In this document: piece by piece, positions 17,263 to 25,646 of the stretch
How positions within the stretch are numbered: the first letter of the stretch is position 1
Layout: every line of letters starts with the position of its first letter
Source of the DNA: Bin87 sp964502995
Lineage (GTDB): Bacteria > Chloroflexota > Dehalococcoidia > Lucifugimonadales > UBA3495
Direction of reading: 5' to 3'
DNA: 64,000 bases
Assembly: GCA_964502995.1 (NCBI GenBank)
Contig: CAZCZB010000006.1
Location: 1-64,000 of the forward strand
Position numbers and translations under genes: made by a program
The notes under the pieces: model-generated
The model's input: the letters and a program-made list of their open reading frames with translations, nothing else
Told to the model about the DNA's origin: nothing
Databases searched by the model: none

Positions 17263-18681
17263 TTACGCGCCGGTTTCCCAAAATTCATCGGGAAAAGCCA
17301 TTTGCGAGTGGCCTCGGGGGGTCGTAAAGGGTTTCAATGAGTTCAGGTCGAATCCGGCGGTGTCGCGGGCGCAGCGCCAGGCGCCCCGGTGCGGCACGCA
17401 CGCCAGCCGGCGACGGTCCGTCTCACCGGGTGTGGATTCCGTGTTCAGGCTGTTGGCCCAGACCAAATCTTCGACCCGCTGCAATTGCACAACCAGAGGC
17501 GAATGAGTGGTCATGATGACCTGCCCGAGCGGGTTTCCCGGCCCGACCTCTTCACTGGGATTCACCGGGATTTGGTGGAGTAACGCGTTCATCGCCGCCA
17601 AGTTGGCCGGATAGATCCCGGTCTCAGGTTGCTCGATGCAGATCAATCCACCTTCAGCCGCGCTGGCGGCCAGGGTTGCCAACGCCAGCAGACGAAGGGT
17701 ACTGTCCGCGGCTGCTCCAGCAGGCACCTCGAACCCGCCGGACGCCACAATGTTGAGGGACAGTCGTTGGCGAACGTCGTCCGCCACCAATCGGATTTCC
17801 TGAATCGGCAGCAACTCCGAAATTTGCGCCGACAACGGGACTGAGACCACACCAGATTCCGGTCCTGCTTGAGCCAGGCTTCGCAATGTCGCCGGAATAT
17901 GCGCTCCATCGCTGGCTACACCAGGCGACTGGGCGTAACTGTCCGATTGCCGCAGAGATTGGGAGTTCAGTTCCAAAACCAACCAACTTTGCATTTCGCG
18001 TCGGGCTGCCAGAATCGTGGGTGTGGCAATCGTGTTCTCTGTGCCCACTATGGTTTGACGCGCGTTTTCCGCTGGCGCGGGCCGTCCCCATCCCGGGGCG
18101 CCGCTGTCTTGATGGACGATTATGACGTTCCGCCCGGTCTCGTCATCGGGAGAGGTGGAGATATAACCGGTCCTGGCATGGCGCCTGTTGTACACAACGC
18201 CATCGCGGAAACGAACCTTGCTATGCGGGAACTTCAGGTGCCCTGCGGCCCGACCTGCCGTGATTGGCTTGAGCGCCTCATGTTCCAGCTCCAATCCGCC
18301 GGGCAATCCCGATGGGCCGGCGTGGGTCCGATATCGGAAACCCAGCTCATACCGCAAAAACGTGGATGAGGGTTCGCCCTCTCTACCAAAGTCATCGGTC
18401 ACCGTTGAGCCCACCAACATCTCTGCGGCAAACGACATGCGCGCAGGATCCTCTCCGCCTTGTTGGAGCAACCAAAGAATGTCAGGGTCGGCGTCGCCGC
18501 CCCGGATGCGGAGGGCCGAATCGTTGATGGGAAACCGGGTTAAAAGCGAGAGGAACCGTATCGCGTCCAGGATATTGGACTTGCCAACCTCGTTTGGACC
18601 AAAGATGCAGGTGAACGGCCCAAAGTCCAGCGAGAAATCGACCAGGTTTTTGAATCCGTTGACTTCCAGACGGGTCAGCAT
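17263..18681 (-). CDS. AAA (RecF/OLD-like) ATPase
   Basis: A 472-residue ATPase of the ABC/RecF-like AAA_21 type. The N-terminus MLTRLEVNGFKNL and Walker A FGPNEVGKS (about 27-35) are typical, although the family usually has GPNGSGKS. Walker B is GGLICIEQPETGIYP, followed by the switch His in IMTTHSPLVV. There is no TOPRIM domain, so it is not a full OLD nuclease. Similar ATPases act in DNA repair or anti-phage pairs, but no HNH, nuclease or reverse transcriptase gene is adjacent, so the function is open. GGAGG lies 5 nt before the ATG. Confidence 0.75.
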   Translation of the reverse strand: MLTRLEVNGFKNLVDFSLDFGPFTCIFGPNEVGKSNILDAIRFLSLLTRFPINDSALRIRGGDADPDILWLLQQGGEDPARMSFAAEMLVGSTVTDDFGREGEPSSTFLRYELGFRYRTHAGPSGLPGGLELEHEALKPITAGRAAGHLKFPHSKVRFRDGVVYNRRHARTGYISTSPDDETGRNVIIVHQDSGAPGWGRPAPAENARQTIVGTENTIATPTILAARREMQSWLVLELNSQSLRQSDSYAQSPGVASDGAHIPATLRSLAQAGPESGVVSVPLSAQISELLPIQEIRLVADDVRQRLSLNIVASGGFEVPAGAAADSTLRLLALATLAASAAEGGLICIEQPETGIYPANLAAMNALLHQIPVNPSEEVGPGNPLGQVIMTTHSPLVVQLQRVEDLVWANSLNTESTPGETDRRRLACVPHRGAWRCARDTAGFDLNSLKPFTTPRGHSQMAFPDEFWETGA

Positions 18682-18739
18682 GATCGCCTCCGCGCACGAG
18701 AGAGACGGCGATGATGCCCAATTCTAGCACGGGCCGTCG

Positions 18740-20488
18740 TCACCCCCTGCGCAGGCGTTCCATTTCGCAGGCGAACCAGAGGGCCATGCTGCCGGTGCGG
18801 TCGTCGTAGCCGTTGACTGCCGTTCGGTGCAGATAGGCGCGCATATCGGGCATCACGCCGGTGCTGATGCAGCCGTCCACAACGTTGGCGTCGTCGTCGA
18901 CGCGTTCGGCGACGGCCCGCCAGCAGGCTTCGACGCCGGCGCGGTATGCGTCGCCGTCACCGTCGGGGAGCCAGCCTTCCCGCAGCCCCCGCGCCAGCGC
19001 GTAACCGACCATGCAGGTGGACGTCAACTCGCCCCATGAACCGGGCACGTCCACCAGTTCGCCGAAGGTTCCCCAGGGCTGCTGACGGCGCAAGAGTGCG
19101 TCAAGATGTCGGCGGTGGCGCTGCAACAGTTCGGGTCGCGCCGGGTGATCGGTCGGCAGATAGGTCAGAGCCTCGGCATATCCGAGGGCGGCAAAACCGT
19201 TGCCCCGGCTCCAGAAATGCGGAGCCGAGCGGGCGTGCATGAACAGTCCGCTGCTGTCCTGCACGTCGCCGCCGTCCACCAGGAAACGGGCGAGCAGGTC
19301 GGCGTATTTGGCATCACCGGAAATGCGATAGGCGCGGCCCAGCATTGCGCCGCACATGAACATGTCCTCGACGCGAAAATCGGGGTCGCACGGGGCCGGC
19401 GCTTCGTTGGGGCCGCGAGGGACGAAACGGTCGGCAGCGTTGAAAAACAGCCGTCGGTACCGTTCGTCGCCGGTGTAATCCGCCAACCGCGCCGACCAGA
19501 TGACGCCGGTCAACGCTGCCCCGCCGACGTCGGCCAGGTGCGCGTCCGGGTCCGCCGCGATGTGCGCGATTAACCGTGCGATGTCCTCGGTGGGGCTTTC
19601 GCCGCCGGCATCCAGTTCGGCGAGACGCAGTCGTCCGCTGATACCAACGCCCTGGGTGTAGTTGACGGGATCAAGCACATGGCCGTAGCGACTCGCCAGG
19701 ACGCGGCCGATTTCCAACGAAGTTCGGCCGCGCCGGGCTTCGAGAACCGACCGGCATGGCGACGCGGAAATGTTGGAGTTCCGGCCGGTGATGGCCCACA
19801 GTTCTCGAAGTGCGTCGGAGAGGGCGGTCCAATGGGCGGTCAAACGCACCGCCGGGATCGTGCCGGGCAAATCTTCGGCCGGCCGGCCGAGGGCGGAAAT
19901 CAGCGAGTCGTCATCGTCCATTTGCGACGCGCCCAGCGCATCGGCGATTGTGCCTCCGGACGCGGCCGCGTTGGCTTGCCATTTTGCGCCGTCGGCCTGA
20001 TTGTCCGCGATTGCGACCTCCACCAGCAGATCCGGAGCCTGGTAGGCGATCCAACGCCACAGGTACCGGCGTTCGGGCGCGCTCTCGTCGAAATAGAACC
20101 CTCCGTCCGGCGGATAGCCGTGGGTGAGGTCAACCCGGTTGGCCGAGGCCTCTTCCCAATCGCCTCCGGCCAGGGCGTCGGGATTCGCGGCCACTATGGC
20201 CGACAGCGCCACTCCAAATTCCTGCGCCGCGGCCGAACGGGCGTACAGTTCCAACGCCGTCAGAACGCGCGGGGTATCCGACGCATCTCCGCGCAATCCC
20301 GCGACCATGAGCACCGACGGACCGTGTTCAGTGTCCGAGAACGGCAGGGTCCGGGTGTCCTGCAGGGCCATGATTGGCCGCAGCGCGGGGGTCAATCCTA
20401 TGGTGGTGGATTGCCAGTACGCCGGCGAACGGCGGCGGATGAGGTTGATGAGGGCGGCGTTGATGTCCGTGGGGTGCATGGTGGACAT
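18740..20488 (-). CDS. Fusion of an M14-peptidase-like domain with a GH88/GH105-like (alpha/alpha)6 domain
   Basis: A 582-residue protein. The N-terminal 230 residues follow the layout of zinc carboxypeptidase/succinylglutamate desuccinylase folds (SVLMVAGLRGDASDTPRV..., AIVAANPDAL), but the zinc-binding HxxE is replaced by RGDAS, so activity is doubtful. The C-terminal 300 residues resemble GH88/GH105 unsaturated glycuronyl hydrolases: VEDMFMCGAMLGRAYRISGD, SSGLFMHARSAPHFWSRGNGF, and TSTCMVGYALARGL. A role in oligosaccharide or glycoconjugate breakdown is inferred. There is no signal peptide, so it is probably cytoplasmic. GGAG lies 10 nt before the ATG. Confidence 0.6.
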   Translation of the reverse strand: MSTMHPTDINAALINLIRRRSPAYWQSTTIGLTPALRPIMALQDTRTLPFSDTEHGPSVLMVAGLRGDASDTPRVLTALELYARSAAAQEFGVALSAIVAANPDALAGGDWEEASANRVDLTHGYPPDGGFYFDESAPERRYLWRWIAYQAPDLLVEVAIADNQADGAKWQANAAASGGTIADALGASQMDDDDSLISALGRPAEDLPGTIPAVRLTAHWTALSDALRELWAITGRNSNISASPCRSVLEARRGRTSLEIGRVLASRYGHVLDPVNYTQGVGISGRLRLAELDAGGESPTEDIARLIAHIAADPDAHLADVGGAALTGVIWSARLADYTGDERYRRLFFNAADRFVPRGPNEAPAPCDPDFRVEDMFMCGAMLGRAYRISGDAKYADLLARFLVDGGDVQDSSGLFMHARSAPHFWSRGNGFAALGYAEALTYLPTDHPARPELLQRHRRHLDALLRRQQPWGTFGELVDVPGSWGELTSTCMVGYALARGLREGWLPDGDGDAYRAGVEACWRAVAERVDDDANVVDGCISTGVMPDMRAYLHRTAVNGYDDRTGSMALWFACEMERLRRG

Positions 20489-20683
20489 ATAGAAAACTCC
20501 GGTTCCCTGCCGTGTGTTGATTGAAATGGGTTGGCAGGGCGTCGCGTATTATAACGGTCGTCGCCGGGCCCACGGAGCAACCGGTTTTGACATCGCCGGC
20601 CGACGGCGATACATTCACTTCGTTTTCAATTCGCAAAATTGCCAATTACCACCGTTCCTGATTTCTACTGGGGGCTGGCGTCC

Positions 20684-21928
20684 ATGCCGCGTTTCGACGA
20701 ATACACGGGAGAGAACCTGATCCCGCCCTATCGCATCCTGGACCTGACCGACCGGCGGGCCGCGTTTTGCGGCCGTCTGCTGGCAGATTATGGCGCGGAC
20801 GTGGTGAAGGTGGAGCCGCCGCGAGGTGACCCCTCTCGCCACATGGGGCCGTTCGCATCCGACGATGCCGACCCCGAACACAGCCTGGACTTCCTCTTCT
20901 ACAACACCAACAAGCGCTCGGTTACGCTGGATCTGGAAACCGAGCGGGGACGCGCACTGTTCCGGCGTCTGGCAGCGGACGCGGACGTGATTATCGAGAG
21001 TTTCGATCGCCACTACCTCTACGACCGGGGCATTGGGTTCGACGCGCTGCGGGCTGACAATCCCGGTTTGATCATGGCGTCGGTGACTCCCTTCGGTTGC
21101 TCCGGCGAGTGGGCGGACTACCAGGGTGACGACCTGGTGGTGATGGCGGCCAGCGGATACATGCAGATCACGGGCGAGCCCGACGAGCCTCCCGTGCGCC
21201 AGGGCAACGAACACAGCCACTACCCGGGGGCGCAGTACGCCGCCGTCGGGATACTGGCCGCGCTTTATCACCGGGACTTCTGCGGGGGCGAGGGCCAGCA
21301 CATCGACGTTTCATCGCAGGAGGCGCTGATCACCTACTACACCGACGCGCATCCCGCGCTACTCTGGCGAAAGCTGGGCCAGAATGTTACGCGGGTGGGC
21401 ACCAATTCCACGCTGGTGATTCCGTTGGGGGCGTATCCCTGCAAGGACGGCTGGATCGCCGCCGGCGTGATCACGCCCCGGGAGTGGGACGCGCTGGCCG
21501 AATGGATTCACGAGGTGACCGGGAACGATGAGGTGCTGAGCGAAACATACCGCGGCGGCAACCAGGACCGGGCCGAGCACATCGACATCATCACCGCGCT
21601 GTTCCTGGAGTTTGCCGAGAATTTCACGGTGCAGGAACTTTTCCACGAGGGGCAGCGCCGGAACCTGGTGTTCCTGCCGGTCAACGAAATAGCCGATCTG
21701 CTGGCCGACCCGCAGCTTGCGGAATCCGGCTTCTGGTACGACATCGATCACGGCCAGGATGGGTTGGATTCCGTCAAGTATCCCCTGGGCATTTTCCACA
21801 GCGATGAGGTGAAGGCCCGCAGCCAACCCGCTCCGTCGCTGGGCGCGGACAACGCCGCCGTGTATCGGGGCGAACTTGGCCTGACCGACGACGAAGTCGC
21901 CGCGCTTGTTTCCGATGGAATCATCTAG
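20684..21928 (+). CDS. CaiB/BaiF-family CoA-transferase with Glu at the catalytic Asp position
   Basis: A 414-residue class III CoA-transferase. Family marks are RILDLTDRRAAFCGRLLADYGADVVKVEPP, NTNKRSVTLDLETERGR, and GEGQHIDVSSQEALI. In formyl-CoA transferase the nucleophile is the Asp in the equivalent DVSxxD pattern; here it is Glu (SSQEA). The ATG at 20684 is taken as start; a TTG at 20639 lacks a ribosome-binding site. The next gene is another CoA-transferase 26 bp downstream, which suggests a heteromeric enzyme like BbsEF. Substrate unknown. Confidence 0.82.
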   Translation: MPRFDEYTGENLIPPYRILDLTDRRAAFCGRLLADYGADVVKVEPPRGDPSRHMGPFASDDADPEHSLDFLFYNTNKRSVTLDLETERGRALFRRLAADADVIIESFDRHYLYDRGIGFDALRADNPGLIMASVTPFGCSGEWADYQGDDLVVMAASGYMQITGEPDEPPVRQGNEHSHYPGAQYAAVGILAALYHRDFCGGEGQHIDVSSQEALITYYTDAHPALLWRKLGQNVTRVGTNSTLVIPLGAYPCKDGWIAAGVITPREWDALAEWIHEVTGNDEVLSETYRGGNQDRAEHIDIITALFLEFAENFTVQELFHEGQRRNLVFLPVNEIADLLADPQLAESGFWYDIDHGQDGLDSVKYPLGIFHSDEVKARSQPAPSLGADNAAVYRGELGLTDDEVAALVSDGII

Positions 21929-21954
21929 CGCCTGCACCGTTGGAGAATCTTGAA

Positions 21955-23208
21955 ATGACAACCGCCTCACCTGATACACAAACCTCTACTCCCAACGCGC
22001 TGAGCGGAATCCGCGTTGTGGAATTCGGCCCATACGTCGCCCTGCCGCTGACCGGGCGCATCCTGGGTTCGCTGGGGGCCGAGGTGATCAAGGTGGAGAC
22101 CAACAAGGTGCTGGACGAGATGTCCTTCATCCCCGCCTGGTCGCGGGGAGCCGGGCAGCCCGAATACCAGCGTGGCAAGCGGCGCATCACCCTGGACGTG
22201 CGGACCGACGCGGGACGCGATCTGATCCTGGAAATGGTGCGAATCAGCGACGTGTTCATGACCAACTTCCGGCGCAACGTACTGGACCGTTGGGGCATCG
22301 ACTTTCCGGAGATCCGCCGCCACCGGCCCGACGCGATCATCATGTGGCAGACGGGGCTGGGCGGACACGGGCCCTACTACACCTACAAGTCTTTTGGGAT
22401 CCTGGTGCAGCACCTTTCTGGCGTTTCGCTGATGACCGGGTTGCCGGATGAACCGCCCGGCGTGGTCAACACGTCGTACTCCGATTACCACACCGGGGTG
22501 TTCCAGCCGGCCGGGATCATCGCGGCGCTGATGCGGCGGAACCTCACGGGCAAGACCGCGACGCTGGAATCGTCGATTTTCAAGTCGGGAGTCGCCACGT
22601 GTGGGCCGGCTCTGCTGGATTACCAGATCAACGGACGTGGCCCCGAGCGTCGGGGCAACCGGGACGCCTGGGCGGTCCCGCACGGGGTCTATCCGTGCGC
22701 GGGCGATGATCGTTACATCGCGATTTCGGTGGCGGACGATGATCAGTGGCAGCGGTTCCTCAAGGCGATGGGCGACCCCGCCTGGGCGGCATCAGCGGAG
22801 TATGCGACTCGCATCGGGCGACGCCGCAACGAGGACTCACTGGACGCCGCCATCGGCGAGTGGACGCGGTCGCAGGACTCGTCGGCGCTGATGGATTCAC
22901 TGCAACAGTCGGGGGTGCCGGCCGGTATCGTATCGCAGGGGGCGGACCTCAACGAAAGCCGGCACCTGAATTCGCGCGACTTTTACCAGGACACGCAATA
23001 CTGGGAGGCCGAACGCGGCATCAAAGCCACCGAATGGGTGGAGGGAGAGAGCGTGTCATGGTCGATACCCGCCAAAATGTCGGGGACGCCGATCGCCTTC
23101 GGGAAATACAGCAACATCGGCGAGGACAATGCCTACGTGTTCGGGGAACTGCTGGGTCTCACGCCCGCCGAAATCGCGGAACTGGAAGAGGCCGGGGTGA
23201 TTTACTAG
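21955..23208 (+). CDS. CaiB/BaiF-family CoA-transferase lacking the catalytic Asp
   Basis: A 417-residue class III CoA-transferase: GIRVVEFGPYVALPLTGRIL, GAEVIKVETNK, GKRRITLDVRTDAGRDL, PHGVYPCAGDDRYIAISV. In the catalytic segment TLESSIFKSG, the position of the nucleophilic Asp appears to be Lys, by my by-eye alignment. It may be the non-catalytic partner of the gene before it. GGAG lies 9 nt before the ATG at 21955; an upstream in-frame TTG is closer to the previous stop but overlaps the GGAG. Read in the same operon as 20684. Confidence 0.8.
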   Translation: MTTASPDTQTSTPNALSGIRVVEFGPYVALPLTGRILGSLGAEVIKVETNKVLDEMSFIPAWSRGAGQPEYQRGKRRITLDVRTDAGRDLILEMVRISDVFMTNFRRNVLDRWGIDFPEIRRHRPDAIIMWQTGLGGHGPYYTYKSFGILVQHLSGVSLMTGLPDEPPGVVNTSYSDYHTGVFQPAGIIAALMRRNLTGKTATLESSIFKSGVATCGPALLDYQINGRGPERRGNRDAWAVPHGVYPCAGDDRYIAISVADDDQWQRFLKAMGDPAWAASAEYATRIGRRRNEDSLDAAIGEWTRSQDSSALMDSLQQSGVPAGIVSQGADLNESRHLNSRDFYQDTQYWEAERGIKATEWVEGESVSWSIPAKMSGTPIAFGKYSNIGEDNAYVFGELLGLTPAEIAELEEAGVIY

Positions 23209-23228
23209 CTCACGCCTCAAATAGCAAC

Positions 23229-23248
23229 GGGCCGCTCTCCGGCGGCCC
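23229..23248 (+). terminator. GC-rich hairpin behind the CoA-transferase pair
   Basis: Perfect 7-bp stem GGGCCGC/GCGGCCC with a 6-nt loop, 20 bp after the stop. No T-run follows, so termination may be weak. Confidence 0.45.
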
Positions 23249-23287
23249 GATCCGTGCAGCGGGCGGCATCAACGGACGCCGGACGAA

Positions 23288-23437
23288 CTAATCGGCGTCG
23301 CTGCGCTTCGGCGTCGAGTTGGGGGGCAACTTGCCGCCCGGCGGCTTGCCCTCGGGCCATGCGATGGGCGTGCCCTTGCGAGGCGCGGTGCCTTTGATCA
23401 CCCGCGTCTTTACGTATTTCGGTTTGTTAGATGGCAT
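23288..23437 (-). CDS. Small basic Pro/Lys-rich protein (49 aa)
   Basis: A 49-residue frame starting MPSNKPKYVKTRVIKG and ending TPKRSDAD. It has an almost perfect Shine-Dalgarno, AGGAGG, 4 nt before the ATG, the strongest evidence that it is translated. The composition is rich in Lys, Pro, Arg and Gly with no Cys or membrane helix, compatible with a nucleic-acid-binding or disordered peptide. No family recognised. It lies 37 bp downstream of the membrane-protein gene on the same strand and may be co-transcribed with it. Confidence 0.7.
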   Translation of the reverse strand: MPSNKPKYVKTRVIKGTAPRKGTPIAWPEGKPPGGKLPPNSTPKRSDAD

Positions 23438-23474
23438 GGCACCTCCTGTCAATCACCAAGAATGCCTTCTCTAT

Positions 23475-24170
23475 TTACACTATATCATCGTGGACGGTGG
23501 TGGCTGACCAGCCCTGGGCAGATTGGCCGTAATCGGAATATCCCGTATTGAAAAAGTAAGAATACACAAGCACGGTCGTCACGTGTCGAGACACTATGAA
23601 CTCACACGGTTCATGATGACAAGCGCCCGGTTCAATGACGATTTCGTTTGGCTCCATCCGGCGCGCAACTTCATCGATGATTGGCCATTCTATGTATGCG
23701 CTGCCGTCCTCACGGAACGCCTCAACATAGTAATGCTCCACGTCATCGTCGCTCAATGGCTGCACTTGATGAATCTGAAACAGACACTCCCGTACTTCCA
23801 CCCGCACCTTTGAACTGTTGCGCAGCGTCGTGGTCACGGCGATGTGGGCATAAGAGGACCCGACGGCGCGGCTGGTGACAGTTTGGGTTACGGTCAGGTG
23901 CGGCTCGAAATCGCGGAACAGTTGCAGCTTGCGGTAGGCGAAGATCCCGCCGGCCACCAGCACCAGGGTCGTGGCCAGGGATTGCAAAAGACCCACCGCC
24001 GAGATGAACTGCCCCAGAACGAATCGGTCGGTTTGCGCCCCGCCAATCCACGACATCCATACGTAGAGCGCCAGCGCGACCAGCCCGAGGCCCGCCAGCA
24101 CACCCACCGCGATAAGGACATCGGCCGCCAACCGCCGGTGAGGTCCGTACAGTAACCGCAACGCACGCAT
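23475..24170 (-). CDS. Two-helix membrane protein of unknown function
   Basis: A 231-residue protein with two N-terminal transmembrane helices (about 15-40, VLIAVGVLAGLGLVALALYV; and 57-78, LLQSLATTLVLVAGGIFAY) and a soluble C-terminal domain, probably beta-rich (HLTVTQTVTSRAV..., HIAVTTTLRNSSKVRVEVRE). The NSSKVRVEVRE segment is reminiscent of small immunoglobulin-like folds. No family assigned. TACGAT stands 8 nt before the ATG and there is no Shine-Dalgarno, consistent with a leaderless mRNA. Confidence 0.65.
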   Translation of the reverse strand: MRALRLLYGPHRRLAADVLIAVGVLAGLGLVALALYVWMSWIGGAQTDRFVLGQFISAVGLLQSLATTLVLVAGGIFAYRKLQLFRDFEPHLTVTQTVTSRAVGSSYAHIAVTTTLRNSSKVRVEVRECLFQIHQVQPLSDDDVEHYYVEAFREDGSAYIEWPIIDEVARRMEPNEIVIEPGACHHEPCEFIVSRHVTTVLVYSYFFNTGYSDYGQSAQGWSATTVHDDIV

Positions 24171-24298
24171 CTCGTCGCATCGTAGCGCGCGCGGGCCGTT
24201 GCTGTCCCACCCGTGCCGTCACCCAAAAGCGAGCCGTCGCCAGATCGGACCGGCGACGGCGCGCGATTGCCGAAAATCCGCAGGACTCAGTTTCAGAA

Positions 24299-25390
24299 TC
24301 AGTTATCGAAGTCTGTGATCACGCTGCGGCGCACGCTGCCGGCTTTCATGTCGGCGAAGGCCCGATTGATTTCGGACAGAGCCATCTCCTGGGTTACCAG
24401 TTCGTCCAGCTTCAGGCGGCCCTGCTTGTAGAACTCGATGTAGCGGGGCATGTCGGTGCGGAACCGGTTGGAACCCATGGTGCAACCCTGGATGGCCCGG
24501 CCCCGACGCAGGTAGTTGCCGGCGTCAAGTTCGATCTTCACGCCTTCCGGAACCATGCCGATAATGGTGGCGACTCCGCCGGGCCGCAGCATGTTGTAGC
24601 AGTCCTCCGCGGTCTGCTTGAGTCCGATGGCTTCGAATGAATAGTCCACGCCGCCGCCGGTGAGTTCCACGATGCGCTCGGCGACGTTCCCGCCGGTGGC
24701 GTCGATGACGTCGGTGGCGCCAAACTCGCGGGCCAGGGCGAATTTGTCCTCGGTGGTGTCCACCGCGATGATGCGCAACGCGCCGGCCAGGGCCGCCGCC
24801 TGCACGCAGTGGATGCCGATGCCGCCGCAACCGACGACGGCCACGGTGCTGCCGGGCTCTACCCTGGCGGTGTTCAGCACTGCGCCCAGGCCGGTGGTGG
24901 CGCCACAGCCGATCAGGGCCAACTGCGGGAACGGGATGTCGTCTTCAACCTTCACCAGGGCGTTTTCGTGAACCAGCATTTCGGCGGCGTAGGAACCAAG
25001 CTGGGCGAACTGGGTGATGGCTTCGCCGTTCCGTCGGAGCCGCGGGGGCTCGTTGCGGCTGCGGGTAACGGCGGTGCGGTCGCACAGGTAGGGCTGGCCC
25101 CGGGTGCAGAATTCGCAGACGCCGCAGAATACGGACAGGCAACTGATCACCGAGTCGCCGGGCCGGACGTAGCTGACCTGATCTCCGACCGCCTCAACGG
25201 TGCCGGCCGCTTCGTGGCCAAGGATGCAGGGCATCGGGGTGGTGTACAGGCCCTCTACAAAGTGCAGGTCGCTGTGGCATACCCCGGACGCACCGGTGCG
25301 CACCAGAACTTCCCGAGGCGCCGGAGCGTCAACCTGAACATCTTCAACCACCACGGGCTGGTTAACCTCGCGCAAAACTGCTGCTTTCAT
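24299..25390 (-). CDS. Zinc-dependent alcohol dehydrogenase (MDR family)
   Basis: A 363-residue medium-chain dehydrogenase. Catalytic zinc ligands are C38 (SGVCHSD) and H59/E60 (LGHEAAG) with a later Cys in IGCGATTGLGAV. Structural zinc Cys are C89, C92, C95 and C103 (FCGVCEFCTRGQPYLC). The Rossmann motif VGCGGIGIHC followed by Asp in IIAVDTTEDK favours NAD over NADP. It resembles class III (glutathione-dependent formaldehyde) and related dehydrogenases, but the substrate is unproven. GGAGGG lies 7 nt before the ATG. Confidence 0.9.
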   Translation of the reverse strand: MKAAVLREVNQPVVVEDVQVDAPAPREVLVRTGASGVCHSDLHFVEGLYTTPMPCILGHEAAGTVEAVGDQVSYVRPGDSVISCLSVFCGVCEFCTRGQPYLCDRTAVTRSRNEPPRLRRNGEAITQFAQLGSYAAEMLVHENALVKVEDDIPFPQLALIGCGATTGLGAVLNTARVEPGSTVAVVGCGGIGIHCVQAAALAGALRIIAVDTTEDKFALAREFGATDVIDATGGNVAERIVELTGGGVDYSFEAIGLKQTAEDCYNMLRPGGVATIIGMVPEGVKIELDAGNYLRRGRAIQGCTMGSNRFRTDMPRYIEFYKQGRLKLDELVTQEMALSEINRAFADMKAGSVRRSVITDFDN

Positions 25391-25551
25391 TTGTAATCCC
25401 TCCGGAGGATAACGTCATGGGTGCGGGGATGTTAACCTTGTGGCCGGCAAGCGTCAATAAAGCAATCCGACAGTTGCGGTGAGGGTCGTCAGCCGCCCCT
25501 TATGCCGATTGATAATAACAACGTGGGGGTCACATTCCGTGACTCGCTGAA

Positions 25552-25581
25552 TTGACAAAATCGCTGGCGCGTCGTTAGTAT
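25552..25581 (+). promoter_or_regulatory. Sigma70-type promoter of the second ABC importer
   Basis: TTGACA (25552-25557), 18-bp spacer, TAGTAT (25576-25581). Transcription would begin near 25588, about 60 nt before the lipoprotein ATG. The layout resembles the promoter at 4642. Confidence 0.65.
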
Positions 25582-25646
25582 TCGGCACCACACGTCGGCA
25601 CAAGGCCGACGTGCAAAACTATATTCCGGAGGAGGCAAAGGATATT

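Noticed and set aside
15762..17327. 521-codon plus-strand frame opposite the MFS gene
   Set aside because: Low-complexity Arg/Gly/His/Gln-rich sequence typical of GC-rich antisense; the MFS frame has clear transmembrane pattern.
17263..18681. Complete OLD or Septu-type defence system
   Set aside because: Only the ATPase is present; no TOPRIM domain, HNH nuclease or other partner gene is adjacent.
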